In this document: positions 1 to 7,642 of the stretch, piece after piece
Layout: the number at the start of each line of letters is the position of its first letter
Numbering within the stretch: position 1 is the stretch's first letter
Assembly (NCBI GenBank): GCA_003512365.1
Contig: DORI01000098.1
Span: 12,955 to 28,095 of the forward strand
Length of the DNA: 15,141 nt
DNA from: Crocinitomicaceae bacterium
Lineage (GTDB): Bacteria > Bacteroidota > Bacteroidia > Flavobacteriales_D > Crocinitomicaceae
Direction: 5' to 3'
Notes under the pieces: model-generated
Databases searched by the model: none
What the model was told of the DNA's origin: nothing
Seen by the model: only the letters and a program-made list of their open reading frames with translations
Position numbers and translations under genes: made by a program

Positions 1-1296
1 GCGGATTTATTGGCTGGACCATTCAGGGATAAAATGAATGCATCCACAATGTTGGCCCAATCTAAGAATGTTTTTCAAGCAGAAATTGATGCGGCATGTG
101 AGTTAATTGATTTCTTCCGATTTAATGTTCAGTACATGATCCAATTATATAAAGAACAACCAGAATCTCTACCGGGAATGTGGAATCGATTGGAATATAG
201 GCCACTGGAAGGTTTTGTATTTGCGGTCACGCCGTTTAATTTCACGTCGATAGCAGCAAATTTATGTGCCGCTCCTGCCATGATGGGTAATGTTGTAGTT
301 TGGAAACCTGCCGACTCGCAAGTATATTCCGCACAAGTAATTATGGAATTGTTTAAAACAGCAGGAGTTCCGGATGGAGTAATCAATATGGTTACTGTTG
401 ACGGACCAGTCGCCGGGGATGTTGTTTTTCAACACAAAGATTTCGCAGGCCTTCATTTTACTGGTTCAACTGCCGTTTTCAAACATCTTTGGAAAGAAAT
501 TGGAATGAACTTGGATAAATACCGGACATATCCTCGAATCGTTGGGGAAACGGGTGGAAAAGATTTTATAATTGCCCACAAATCTGCCGTTCCTGCTGAG
601 GTTGCTACAGCAATGTCGCGAGGTGCTTTTGAATTTCAAGGACAAAAATGTTCCGCTGCTTCTCGCGTCTACATTCCAAATAATCTATGGCCAGATGTTA
701 AGAAAATTTACATCGAACAAGTGAATTCCTTTAAAATGGGCACTCCAGAAGATACCGGAAATTTTGTAAATGCTGTAATTGACGAACGAGCCTTTGATAA
801 AATTTCAGGATTCATTGATTATTGTAAAACTCAATCAGATGCCGAAATTATTACAGGTGGAAATTATGATAAATCTAAAGGATATTTTATTGAGCCAACA
901 ACAATTGTTACAACCAATCCAAAATTCAGAACTATGTGTGAAGAAATTTTTGGACCTGTTCTTACCGTTTTCGTCTATGACGCCGATAAATTCGAGGAGA
1001 CACTTGATTTGTTAGATCAAACATCAGAATATGCCTTAACAGGTTCAATTCTTTCGCAAGATAGATACGCCATTAATTTAGCCACCAAGAAACTTGAGTA
1101 CGCAGCAGGAAATTTTTACATAAATGATAAACCTACTGGTGCTGTGGTTGGGCAACAACCTTTCGGTGGAGCAAGGGGTTCTGGAACCAATGATAAAGCG
1201 GGTGCAATGATGAACTTACTGCGCTGGACCTCAGCAAGAACGATTAAAGAAACCTTTGTTCCACCTACGGATTATAGATACCCGTTCTTGGGATAA
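1..1296 (+). CDS. pruA: L-glutamate gamma-semialdehyde (P5C) dehydrogenase, 5' truncated by window edge
   Basis: This NAD-dependent aldehyde dehydrogenase oxidises glutamate semialdehyde, in equilibrium with delta-1-pyrroline-5-carboxylate, to glutamate, the second step of proline breakdown in the cytoplasm. The reading frame is open from base 1 and there are 431 visible residues. The free-standing Bacteroidota enzyme is usually about 540 residues, so roughly 110 N-terminal residues lie outside the window. The TTG at 10 is internal, not a start. The ALDH landmarks are present: a WKPADS cofactor-binding segment, the general-base Glu in ETGGKDF (codon 547-549), and the catalytic Cys in QGQKCSAASR (codon 649-651), 34 residues later as is normal in the family. 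The conserved EEIFGPVL follows near 940-963. QPFGGARGSGTNDKAG near the C-terminus is typical of PruA rather than other ALDHs. No proline dehydrogenase is fused or adjacent downstream, and no terminator is evident after the stop. Confidence 0.95.
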   Translation, partial: ADLLAGPFRDKMNASTMLAQSKNVFQAEIDAACELIDFFRFNVQYMIQLYKEQPESLPGMWNRLEYRPLEGFVFAVTPFNFTSIAANLCAAPAMMGNVVVWKPADSQVYSAQVIMELFKTAGVPDGVINMVTVDGPVAGDVVFQHKDFAGLHFTGSTAVFKHLWKEIGMNLDKYRTYPRIVGETGGKDFIIAHKSAVPAEVATAMSRGAFEFQGQKCSAASRVYIPNNLWPDVKKIYIEQVNSFKMGTPEDTGNFVNAVIDERAFDKISGFIDYCKTQSDAEIITGGNYDKSKGYFIEPTTIVTTNPKFRTMCEEIFGPVLTVFVYDADKFEETLDLLDQTSEYALTGSILSQDRYAINLATKKLEYAAGNFYINDKPTGAVVGQQPFGGARGSGTNDKAGAMMNLLRWTSARTIKETFVPPTDYRYPFLG

Positions 1297-1363
1297 ATCA
1301 ATATTTTTTTCTGTTTAAGAATGCTGCTTGAAAAGAAAATGGCTACATTTAGGCGGTAAACTC

Positions 1364-2161
1364 ATGAATAGAACGACTCTTAACGACGGAACCAAGGTTT
1401 TTTGTTTAAGGAAACCTGAAGCCAAAATGTTAGATCACCATGTGGATGGTTATCTTCAAAATGGAATTGAAATAAAAGATGGAGATATCGTTTTTGACGT
1501 TGGAGCAAACATCGGTGTATTTGGCGTCAGAGCTTTACAAAAAGCTTCAAATGTCGAAGTTCATTGTTTTGAACCGATTCCGGCTATTGCGGCAGTTCTA
1601 CAAAAAAATGCAGAAGTTCACGGTCAAGGGCGTTTCCATGTCCACCAATTTGGGGTGTCATCAGATAACGCTTCAGCAACATTTACCTATTTCCCGAACA
1701 CTCCAGCTTTGTCTACCTTACATCCTGAACAATGGGACGATAACCCAGGCGCTTTCAAAGATGCAGTGAAAGGAACGATGAAAAATCCACCGGATGGAAT
1801 GAAATGGATGAAATGGATTCCAACAGCCTTTTCTGGAATGATTGCGTCATATTTAGTCAGCGGAAGTCAGAAAGTGATATGCGAGCTAAAACCTTTATCT
1901 GATATAATTTCTGAACAAAATATCACGAAAATAGATTTGTTAAAAATAGATTGTGAGGGAGCGGAGTGGGATGTTTTAATCGGGATTAAGGAGGAACATT
2001 GGCCAATTATTAAGTCAATGGTTGTGGAAGTTCATGACCTAAAAGGACGATTAGATAAGATGAAAACCTTGCTTAAAACAAAAGGTTTTACTCGTATTTT
2101 TGAAGAAAGAGAGGCAGGTTTAGAGCAAACACCAATGTACAATTTATTTGTTCAACGTTAA
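1364..2161 (+). CDS. FkbM-family SAM-dependent methyltransferase
   Basis: This is a probable cytoplasmic class I methyltransferase of the FkbM type; these usually O-methylate sugars or natural-product hydroxyls, and the substrate here is unknown. The ATG at 1364 gives 265 residues. An in-frame TTG at 1328 would add 12 residues that do not resemble the family, and a stop at 1316-1318 closes the frame. SAM motif I is FDVGANIGVFG at about residues 44-54. HCFEPIP follows with the ribose-binding Glu, and the FkbM signature KIDLLKIDCEGAEWDVL lies in the C-terminal half, followed by VVEVHD. Between these is an insert rich in Trp and hydrophobic residues (around residue 146, MKWMKWIPTAF), which could contact membrane or a lipid substrate; this is speculative. 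Its TAA overlaps the next ATG by one base (TAATG), so translation of the two is probably coupled. Confidence 0.85.
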   Translation: MNRTTLNDGTKVFCLRKPEAKMLDHHVDGYLQNGIEIKDGDIVFDVGANIGVFGVRALQKASNVEVHCFEPIPAIAAVLQKNAEVHGQGRFHVHQFGVSSDNASATFTYFPNTPALSTLHPEQWDDNPGAFKDAVKGTMKNPPDGMKWMKWIPTAFSGMIASYLVSGSQKVICELKPLSDIISEQNITKIDLLKIDCEGAEWDVLIGIKEEHWPIIKSMVVEVHDLKGRLDKMKTLLKTKGFTRIFEEREAGLEQTPMYNLFVQR

Positions 2162-2850
2162 TGGATGCAACAACAGCTGCAATAGGTACCGCGTTATTAT
2201 TAATTGGCTCGAATACGTTTGGATTTCTGTATTCCTATGTTGTATTAAACTCTAACCTTTTTGCAAAATACCGCATACAATTGAAACCCTACAAAAAAGG
2301 ATTATTTTGGAGTCGCATGCCTTTATTTTTGTTTAACTTAACTACACTCATTTTATTATCTGCTTTTGGGGCCTACTCAATGTTTGAGTTTTTTGAAACG
2401 TCATGGCCAGAATGGTGGGTGATTCCAGTGCAAGTTTTAGTTGCGTTCGTTCTCGATGATATTTGGTTTTATGCGTATCATCGCTACTTGCATCAAAATA
2501 AGTTTCTTTTGAAGAATATTCATTCCATTCATCATCGCGCTACAACACCTTTTCCGTTAGAATATCTTTATGCTCATCCACTCGAATGGATGATTGGCGC
2601 CCTTGGACCGGTACTTGGTTTCGGTGTTCTTATGCTCGTTATGCCTGTAAACATTTATGCGTTTTGGATTTTTGGTTTGCTACGAAATCTCCACGAAATC
2701 CATATCCACAGTGATCTTGAGTTGCCTGTGTTGAGTAAAATCCCATTTATCAGTAAAACAAGACACCACGATAATCATCACGCAAAATTGACAGGAAATT
2801 ACTCTTCTACCTTTTCTTGGATGGATAAATTATTTAAAACAGATTTTTAA
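2161..2850 (+). CDS. Sterol desaturase/fatty acid hydroxylase family membrane di-iron enzyme
   Basis: This 229-residue integral membrane protein belongs to the fatty acid hydroxylase superfamily, whose members use a histidine-coordinated di-iron centre and O2 to hydroxylate or desaturate lipids. The His clusters are visible in order: HRYLH (H107, H111), HSIHH (H121, H124, H125), HEIHIH (H178, H181, H183) and HHDNHH (H202, H203, H206, H207). Together they cover the HX3H, HX2HH and HX2-3HH pattern. Hydrophobic segments near residues 5-30, 52-75, 86-105 and 145-172 suggest four or more membrane passes with the His motifs on the cytoplasmic side. The start is fixed by the 1-nt overlap with the methyltransferase stop. 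The substrate (fatty acyl lipid, hopanoid, carotenoid or other) cannot be read from the sequence. It is probably co-transcribed with its two neighbours. Confidence 0.88.
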   Translation: MDATTAAIGTALLLIGSNTFGFLYSYVVLNSNLFAKYRIQLKPYKKGLFWSRMPLFLFNLTTLILLSAFGAYSMFEFFETSWPEWWVIPVQVLVAFVLDDIWFYAYHRYLHQNKFLLKNIHSIHHRATTPFPLEYLYAHPLEWMIGALGPVLGFGVLMLVMPVNIYAFWIFGLLRNLHEIHIHSDLELPVLSKIPFISKTRHHDNHHAKLTGNYSSTFSWMDKLFKTDF

Positions 2851-2851
2851 C

Positions 2852-3277
2852 ATGAAGTCAATCCTACTACTTCTCTTCGTTATTTGTTCAATTAATCACT
2901 TGAAGGCTCAAAAAACAGTTGATCTCACGGTAAAAATCACCGGGCTTGAAAATCAAAAAGGACTTATAGAAATCGCCCTGTATAATGATCCAAAAAAGTT
3001 TCCAAAGGTTGGTCAAACCTTGAAAATGGTGAGGTTAAAACCAAATGGAAAAGAGATTACGCATGTCTTTAAAGAGTTAAAACCTGGTAAATATGCCGTT
3101 TGTACCTTTCATGATGAAAATTCAAATAAAGTATGCGATAAAAACATGTTTGGAATTCCCACAGAGGCATTTGCATTTTCCAACAACTTCCGTCCGGTGA
3201 TCTCTGTTCCGACTTTTGACCAATGTGCAACCTCGGTGGATAAAGATAAATCTTTAAGTATTAAAATGGTTTATTAA
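2852..3277 (+). CDS. DUF2141 domain exported protein
   Basis: This 141-residue protein has a Sec signal peptide ending near KAQ at residues 18-20, and no convincing lipobox. It is therefore probably released into the periplasm or further exported. The mature part matches the DUF2141 pattern: an opening beta segment (DLTVKITGLENQKGLIEIALY), a middle GKYAVCTFHDENSNKVCD and then MFGIPTEAFAFSNN. The D-N-N-D spacing recalls a metal- or ligand-binding loop in a small beta sandwich. Cys residues in the VCTFHDENSNKVCD segment might form a disulphide. No biochemical role is established for this family to my knowledge. The gene begins one base after the hydroxylase stop, so the two are almost certainly in one operon, which hints at a shared lipid or envelope task (inference). 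Confidence 0.85.
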   Translation: MKSILLLLFVICSINHLKAQKTVDLTVKITGLENQKGLIEIALYNDPKKFPKVGQTLKMVRLKPNGKEITHVFKELKPGKYAVCTFHDENSNKVCDKNMFGIPTEAFAFSNNFRPVISVPTFDQCATSVDKDKSLSIKMVY

Positions 3278-3328
3278 GTTTATTTTTCGTTTTAAAATTT
3301 TCCTAGAACATACACTCGAATTTATTGT

Positions 3329-3336
3329 TAAATTTA
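3329..3336 (+). promoter_or_regulatory. Candidate -7 promoter element before the TPP riboswitch
   Basis: TAAATTTA matches seven of eight positions of the Bacteroidota -7 element TAnnTTTG, and lies just upstream of the first base of the riboswitch P1 helix (3341). That is where transcription would need to start. I see no clear TTG -33 element at the usual 17-23 nt spacing, so the call rests on the -7 match and the position alone. Confidence 0.35.
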
Positions 3337-3340
3337 CCGT

Positions 3341-3423
3341 GTCTCTGAGGGGTGTCTAACTAGTTAGACTGAGATTATACCCATTGAACCGGATCAGGTT
3401 AGGACCTGCGGCGGGAAGATGAC
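3341..3423 (+). promoter_or_regulatory. TPP (thiamine pyrophosphate) riboswitch aptamer, THI element
   Basis: The conserved TPP-aptamer core is readable. P1 pairs 3341-3346 with 3417-3423, with one bulge. P2 pairs GGGT (3350-3353) with ACCC (3379-3382). P3 is a perfect palindromic hairpin (3354-3369, loop CTAG). The invariant CTGAGA sits at 3369-3374. The pyrophosphate half contains GAACCGGATCAGG, then TTAGGACC, then GCGGCGGGA. The P5 arm pairs CAGGT (3395-3399) with ACCTG (3404-3408). Compared with the usual GCGnAGGGA the last box has C for A, and GATC is preceded by G rather than T. These are small deviations and the element should still bind. It lies 60 nt upstream of a TonB-dependent receptor, so TPP is expected to turn that gene down. 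Confidence 0.93.
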
Positions 3424-3472
3424 AAGCGCTAAAGATGTTTAACCATCAAGAATTAGCCCCTTGTTCTTGTTT
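3421..3472 (+). promoter_or_regulatory. Putative riboswitch expression platform (weak hairpin plus competing helix)
   Basis: CAAGAA (3447-3452) can pair with TTCTTG (3464-3469) across an 11-nt loop, followed by TTT, giving a weak terminator-like hairpin. GACAAG (3421-3426), whose first three bases belong to P1 of the aptamer, can instead pair with CTTGTT at 3460-3465 or 3466-3471. The second of these overlaps the hairpin. The two folds are mutually exclusive, as expected for TPP-controlled attenuation. The stems are AT-rich, so control at the level of translation is equally possible. Confidence 0.35.
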
Positions 3473-3483
3473 AATATAATCGA

Positions 3484-5937
3484 ATGAAAACAAGAATTAT
3501 TGGAATACTCATTTGTAGTTTAGTTGCCATTGATGCTGCGGCACAAATTAACCTTTACGGAACTGTGCGTGACGCAAGTGGGAAAGGGCTACCAGCCGTT
3601 CAAATTACTTTTAAGGATTATCAATACCAAACCTTTACCGATTTATCAGGTGGATTTGTATTGAAGAACCTCAGAATCCCTGAAGAAAATTGGACCTTGT
3701 TTTTCAATTTGAATGGTTACAATGAGCAATTTTATAGAGCATCCAAAGCAGATTTGAATAGAGGTATTGAAGTCACAATGTTCACAAAAACCCGAAACCT
3801 TGAGGAAATATCAGTAAATGCATTGCGTCAAAATGCCACAAAGTCGTCGTCGACTATTTCTTCATTTAAAAAGAAAAATTTCGGTCAAGATATTCCATTT
3901 CTACTAGAAGAAAACCCATCTGTGGTTACAACTTCAGATGCTGGAGCGGGAGTTGGTTACACGGGAATTCGTGTCAGGGGAGTAGATGCTTCAAGAATTA
4001 ATGTTACCATTAATGGTATTCCGGTTAATGATCCAGAATCGCACGATGTCTATTGGGTTAACATGCCGGATTTAGCTTCTTCTGTTGAGAACTTGCAACT
4101 TCAAAGAGGAGTAGGATCTTCCACAAATGGAGCTGGTGCCTTTGGAGCAAGTGTCAATATCAAAACAAATAACATTAGCAATGAACCATTTGCAGAAGTT
4201 GACAATTCCTTTGGATCCTTTCGGACAATGAAAAATACAATCAAAGCAGGAACGGGCTTGCTAAACAACAAATTTTCCATGGAAATGAGGTTGTCGCGGA
4301 TAAAATCAAATGGTTATTTAGACAGAGCAAGTTCTGATTTAAGTTCCTATTACCTTGCAGGTGCTTACGTTGGCGAAAGAACGGTCATTAAAGCAATAGC
4401 TTTTAGTGGTAAGGAAATAACGTATCAAGCTTGGTATGGCACTCCAGAAAGCAGAATAAATGGAGATATAAATGCAATGAATGCTTATGCAGACAGAAAT
4501 TACCTGGATTCTTCAGATAGAGCTAATTTATTAAATTCCGGTAGAACCTATAACTTTTACACCTATGAGAACGAAGTGGATAATTACCAACAAGACAATT
4601 ACCAACTTCACTTGAACCACCGCTTCAATGGTGGATGGTATTTAAATATAGCAGGGCATTACACCTATGGAAGAGGCTTTTATGAACAGTACCGCAAGGG
4701 AGATGAGCTTTCGAATTATGGTTTATCCAATGTAATTCTTGGGCAAGATACGGTAACATCCACAGATTTGATAAGAAGACGTTGGTTGGATAATCACTTT
4801 GTGGGAGCTGTATATTCTATTAATGGTCAACTTAATAATTTAAAGACTTACTTAGTATTTGGAGGTGCTACAAATACATATTTAGGAGCACATTTTGGGG
4901 AGATTGTTTGGGCGCGGTTTGCGTCTTCTAGTGAAATACGCGATAGGTATTACGATAACAATGCACAAAAGACGGAGACTAGCCACTATTTAAAAACGAG
5001 TACATACCTGACGCAGAACTTAACTCTTGGTTTCGATATGCAATATCGATTCGTTCATTATCAGTTTCTCGGTATTGATGAGGTAAATGGTAATCTAGTT
5101 GATTTACAACAAGTAGTGCCTTTTCATTTTTTCAATCCTAAAATGTCAGTAAATTATACTCTTGACAGAAAACAACAACTGTTTGCAAATATTGCTCGAT
5201 CCAATCGCGAGCCTATACGCAGAGATTTTAGAGAATCAACGCCCGAGAACCGACCAAAACATGAGTCTTTAACAGATATTGAATTAGGCTATCAATACCG
5301 TGAAAAGAATAGTTCAATTACCTTGAACGGATACTTTATGGATTACAACAATCAACTCATTTTGACTGGTCAAATTAACGATGTTGGCGGTTACACGAGA
5401 ACTAATGTCAAGGATAGTTATCGTGCTGGAATCGAATTAATAGGTAGTGCTCGGTTGAGGTCTTATATTTCAGTTCAAGGTGCGCTTACCTTGAGTGCAA
5501 ACAAAATAGCTTCATTTACCGAGTTTATTGACGATTACGATATTGGAGGTCAAGCTCAAATTTTGCATGAAAGAACAGATTTAGCTTTCTCCCCGAACCT
5601 TTCAGGAAATGCAGGGTTTAAACTTATGCCAATTGAAAATTTAACAATTCAATGGATGACTAAATATGTAGGCAGACAGTTTTTAGATAATACATCGGCT
5701 AAATCAAGAAGTCTGAATCCATTCACTTTCACGAATGTAATGTTGAATTACCAATTAACCAACAACTGGTCCAAGCAAATGCTTATTGGTGTTCAACTCA
5801 ATAATATTTTCAATGCTATGTATGAAAATAATGGCTATACTTTTTCTTACATTTATGGTGGAGAGACCATAACAGAAAATTTTTATTACCCACAAGCTGG
5901 ATTTAATTTAATGGGTAGAATTTTAATTGGATTTTAA
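3484..5937 (+). CDS. TonB-dependent outer-membrane receptor, probable thiamine/TPP importer
   Basis: This 817-residue outer-membrane receptor should import its ligand using TonB-ExbBD energy. A signal peptide (residues 1-21, ending DAAAQ) precedes a carboxypeptidase-regulatory-like beta domain at about 22-105, common in Bacteroidota receptors. The plug domain lies at roughly 106-230 and includes GYTGIRVRGVDASRINVTINGIPVNDP and NGAGAFGASVNIKT. The rest is a 22-strand-type barrel ending in aromatic IGF, the usual outer-membrane assembly signal. The length is normal for a single receptor and no SusD partner follows, so it is not a SusCD glycan system. The TPP riboswitch in its leader is the main evidence for the substrate: TPP-riboswitch-controlled TonB receptors are known from Bacteroidota as candidate thiamine transporters. 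The ligand is therefore inferred from regulation, not from binding-site residues. Thirty-one bases separate it from the next gene, probably on the same mRNA. Confidence 0.9.
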   Translation: MKTRIIGILICSLVAIDAAAQINLYGTVRDASGKGLPAVQITFKDYQYQTFTDLSGGFVLKNLRIPEENWTLFFNLNGYNEQFYRASKADLNRGIEVTMFTKTRNLEEISVNALRQNATKSSSTISSFKKKNFGQDIPFLLEENPSVVTTSDAGAGVGYTGIRVRGVDASRINVTINGIPVNDPESHDVYWVNMPDLASSVENLQLQRGVGSSTNGAGAFGASVNIKTNNISNEPFAEVDNSFGSFRTMKNTIKAGTGLLNNKFSMEMRLSRIKSNGYLDRASSDLSSYYLAGAYVGERTVIKAIAFSGKEITYQAWYGTPESRINGDINAMNAYADRNYLDSSDRANLLNSGRTYNFYTYENEVDNYQQDNYQLHLNHRFNGGWYLNIAGHYTYGRGFYEQYRKGDELSNYGLSNVILGQDTVTSTDLIRRRWLDNHFVGAVYSINGQLNNLKTYLVFGGATNTYLGAHFGEIVWARFASSSEIRDRYYDNNAQKTETSHYLKTSTYLTQNLTLGFDMQYRFVHYQFLGIDEVNGNLVDLQQVVPFHFFNPKMSVNYTLDRKQQLFANIARSNREPIRRDFRESTPENRPKHESLTDIELGYQYREKNSSITLNGYFMDYNNQLILTGQINDVGGYTRTNVKDSYRAGIELIGSARLRSYISVQGALTLSANKIASFTEFIDDYDIGGQAQILHERTDLAFSPNLSGNAGFKLMPIENLTIQWMTKYVGRQFLDNTSAKSRSLNPFTFTNVMLNYQLTNNWSKQMLIGVQLNNIFNAMYENNGYTFSYIYGGETITENFYYPQAGFNLMGRILIGF

Positions 5938-5968
5938 TCGTTATTTTTAAACCACTTAACTGTATCTT

Positions 5969-6703
5969 ATGAGAAAATATCTTTGTTTACTGTTTCTTGC
6001 AGCCACTAATTTTACTGTCCTTTCACAAAACATGTACAATGCACAATGGGCAGGAATGGATTTCGGGATGATGACAACGGGTAGAAGTGATGAATGGAAA
6101 AACAACATCGCTCAGTCTTCTTCGTTTAGCCTGAATATTTATGAATATAAATTGCCAATTTTCAAACAATATTTAGGTCTTACAACTGGCCTGGGGATCA
6201 ATTTCAAAACCTTCACTTTCGATGATAAATATACATTATTATCCAGTGATACAAGTGTCACTTTAGCGATGGGTAATCCAACCTTGCTTGATCCATCAGC
6301 AGAGGTGAGAAGTTCGAGATTAAACCTTGGGTATTTTCAAGTCCCTTTACTTCTTGATTTTTCTACGAAGAAGCGTGAAAAAAAGTCTTTTTATTTAGCA
6401 GCAGGTGTTGTAGGAGGTATACGAATGTACGCCAATTATAATATGCGAGGTAAATATGCAGATGGCGATCGATTTAATAACACATTGACCGACAATAAAA
6501 AGTTTCATAGTAATCTCTGGAATTTGGAAACTATGCTGAGAATCGGTTACGGAGCTCTTGGTGTTTACGGCTCCTATAATTTAACGAATTTGTTTCATTC
6601 AGACGCTGCACCAAACATTGCTCCGATCGTTTTTGGATTTACCTTTAATGTGGATTACAGCGAAGAAGATAGTGAGAAAGAAAAAGACGACGTAGATTTT
6701 TAG
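5969..6703 (+). CDS. Exported outer-membrane beta-barrel protein, PorT-like
   Basis: This 244-residue protein has a signal peptide cut near LSQ (residues 18-20). Its mature part has alternating hydrophobic/polar strands with many aromatic residues, as in small 8-10-strand outer-membrane barrels such as the PorT/outer-membrane-beta-barrel families. Examples are LGLTTGLGINFKTFTF, LGYFQVPLLLDFS and FGFTFNVDY. Recognition is at the fold level only and no specific function can be assigned. The C-terminus is unusual: after the apparent last strand comes a strongly acidic tail (EEDSEKEKDDVDF), so the terminal Phe is not part of a strand. The gene starts 31 nt after the receptor with no terminator between, so it may be under the same TPP riboswitch. 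It ends two bases from the convergent fmt stop codon. Confidence 0.7.
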   Translation: MRKYLCLLFLAATNFTVLSQNMYNAQWAGMDFGMMTTGRSDEWKNNIAQSSSFSLNIYEYKLPIFKQYLGLTTGLGINFKTFTFDDKYTLLSSDTSVTLAMGNPTLLDPSAEVRSSRLNLGYFQVPLLLDFSTKKREKKSFYLAAGVVGGIRMYANYNMRGKYADGDRFNNTLTDNKKFHSNLWNLETMLRIGYGALGVYGSYNLTNLFHSDAAPNIAPIVFGFTFNVDYSEEDSEKEKDDVDF

Positions 6704-6705
6704 TC

Positions 6706-7641
6706 CTAGGAGAAAACCCAATCATTCGGATTATTTCCAGCCAACCATTCTTTAACAGTCATTTTTCGTTTTCCCTCTTGCTGTATAGTGCGCACGAGAA
6801 CACTCCCGTTTTTACATGGAAAAATCAAAGCATCTTGACGAGCTATAATTTTTGAATGAGATTCATTTACAAGTGCTGCATCAAATATCTTAAAAGTAGT
6901 AATACTGCTTCTTTCAAGATTAGTTAAACGACACCAAGCAGCAGGATAAGGAGAAAGCCCTCGAATTTTTTGCTGAACAATCGTAAAATCTTCTTCCCAG
7001 TTAATCTCACAGGTTTCTTTAAAAATTTTAGGTGCATGCGGGGCATTTCTTGCAATATTTTCATCTTGTTGAATTGATTTTAAGGAATCTTCCTCCAATT
7101 TATCCAATGTTTCTACCGTAAGTTTTGCACCAACAGTCATAAGTTCGTTGTGTAACTCTCCGGCGGTAGTCATTTCGCCAATTGAAACAGATTTTTGCAA
7201 TAAAATATTCCCTGTATCAATTACTTCGTTAATGAAAAAAGTAGTGACACCCGTTTCTTTTTCACCATTAATTATTGCCCAATTAATTGGTGCAGCACCC
7301 CTATACTTTGGTAAAAGAGAGGCATGTAAATTAATGGTACCTCTTTTAGGCATTTCCCAGACTTCTTTTGGTAACATTCGAAAAGCTACCACTACAAATA
7401 GATCCGCATTTAACTTGTTTAGTTCATAAAGAAACTGAGAATCCTTCAGTTTTTCGGGTTGCAAGATTGGGATATTCAATGGTGCAACACGTTCTTTCAC
7501 GGCACTTTGACGCAGTTGAAGGCCTCTTCCTGCTGGCTTGTCAGCCGCTGTAACAATTCCGATTACTTCATGTTTGCTGTCAAGTAGAGCATCTAAAATT
7601 CCAACCGCAAAGTCTGGCGTACCCATGAAAACAATTCTCAT
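6706..7641 (-). CDS. fmt: Methionyl-tRNA formyltransferase
   Basis: Fmt transfers a formyl group from 10-formyl-tetrahydrofolate to Met on initiator tRNA, allowing bacterial translation initiation in the cytoplasm. At 311 residues it is normal length. It opens with MRIVFMGTPDFAV and carries the loop DKPAGRG typical of Fmt. The formyltransferase catalytic residues are in place: N104 and H106 in INLHASLLPKYRGAAP, and D142 in VIDTGNI. GEKETGVTTFF lies between them. A C-terminal OB-like domain begins around NWEEDF...IRGLSPYPAAW. The segment AFRMLP replaces the AYGxILP seen in proteobacterial Fmt. The gene is last in a minus-strand operon, one base after the MATE transporter stop (TGATATG). No peptide deformylase gene is adjacent. 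No clear terminator is visible at its 3' end, where it converges on the barrel gene. Confidence 0.97.
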   Translation of the reverse strand: MRIVFMGTPDFAVGILDALLDSKHEVIGIVTAADKPAGRGLQLRQSAVKERVAPLNIPILQPEKLKDSQFLYELNKLNADLFVVVAFRMLPKEVWEMPKRGTINLHASLLPKYRGAAPINWAIINGEKETGVTTFFINEVIDTGNILLQKSVSIGEMTTAGELHNELMTVGAKLTVETLDKLEEDSLKSIQQDENIARNAPHAPKIFKETCEINWEEDFTIVQQKIRGLSPYPAAWCRLTNLERSSITTFKIFDAALVNESHSKIIARQDALIFPCKNGSVLVRTIQQEGKRKMTVKEWLAGNNPNDWVFS

Positions 7642-7642
7642 A

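Noticed and set aside
1344..1351. TACATTTA, a possible -7 promoter element before the FkbM gene
   Set aside because: The last base is mismatched and the only nearby TTG is 13 nt away, too close for a -33 element, so I did not list it.
1328..1363. TTG start for the FkbM gene
   Set aside because: It adds 12 residues unlike the family, and the ATG at 1364 gives a normal N-terminus.
3484..6703. SusC/SusD-type polysaccharide utilisation locus
   Set aside because: The receptor is shorter than most SusC proteins, no SusD lipoprotein follows, no glycan enzymes are nearby, and the leader carries a TPP riboswitch.
6700..6715. Bidirectional terminator between the barrel gene and fmt
   Set aside because: TCCTAGGA is palindromic but leaves no loop, and the flanking pairing has mismatches, so no convincing hairpin forms.
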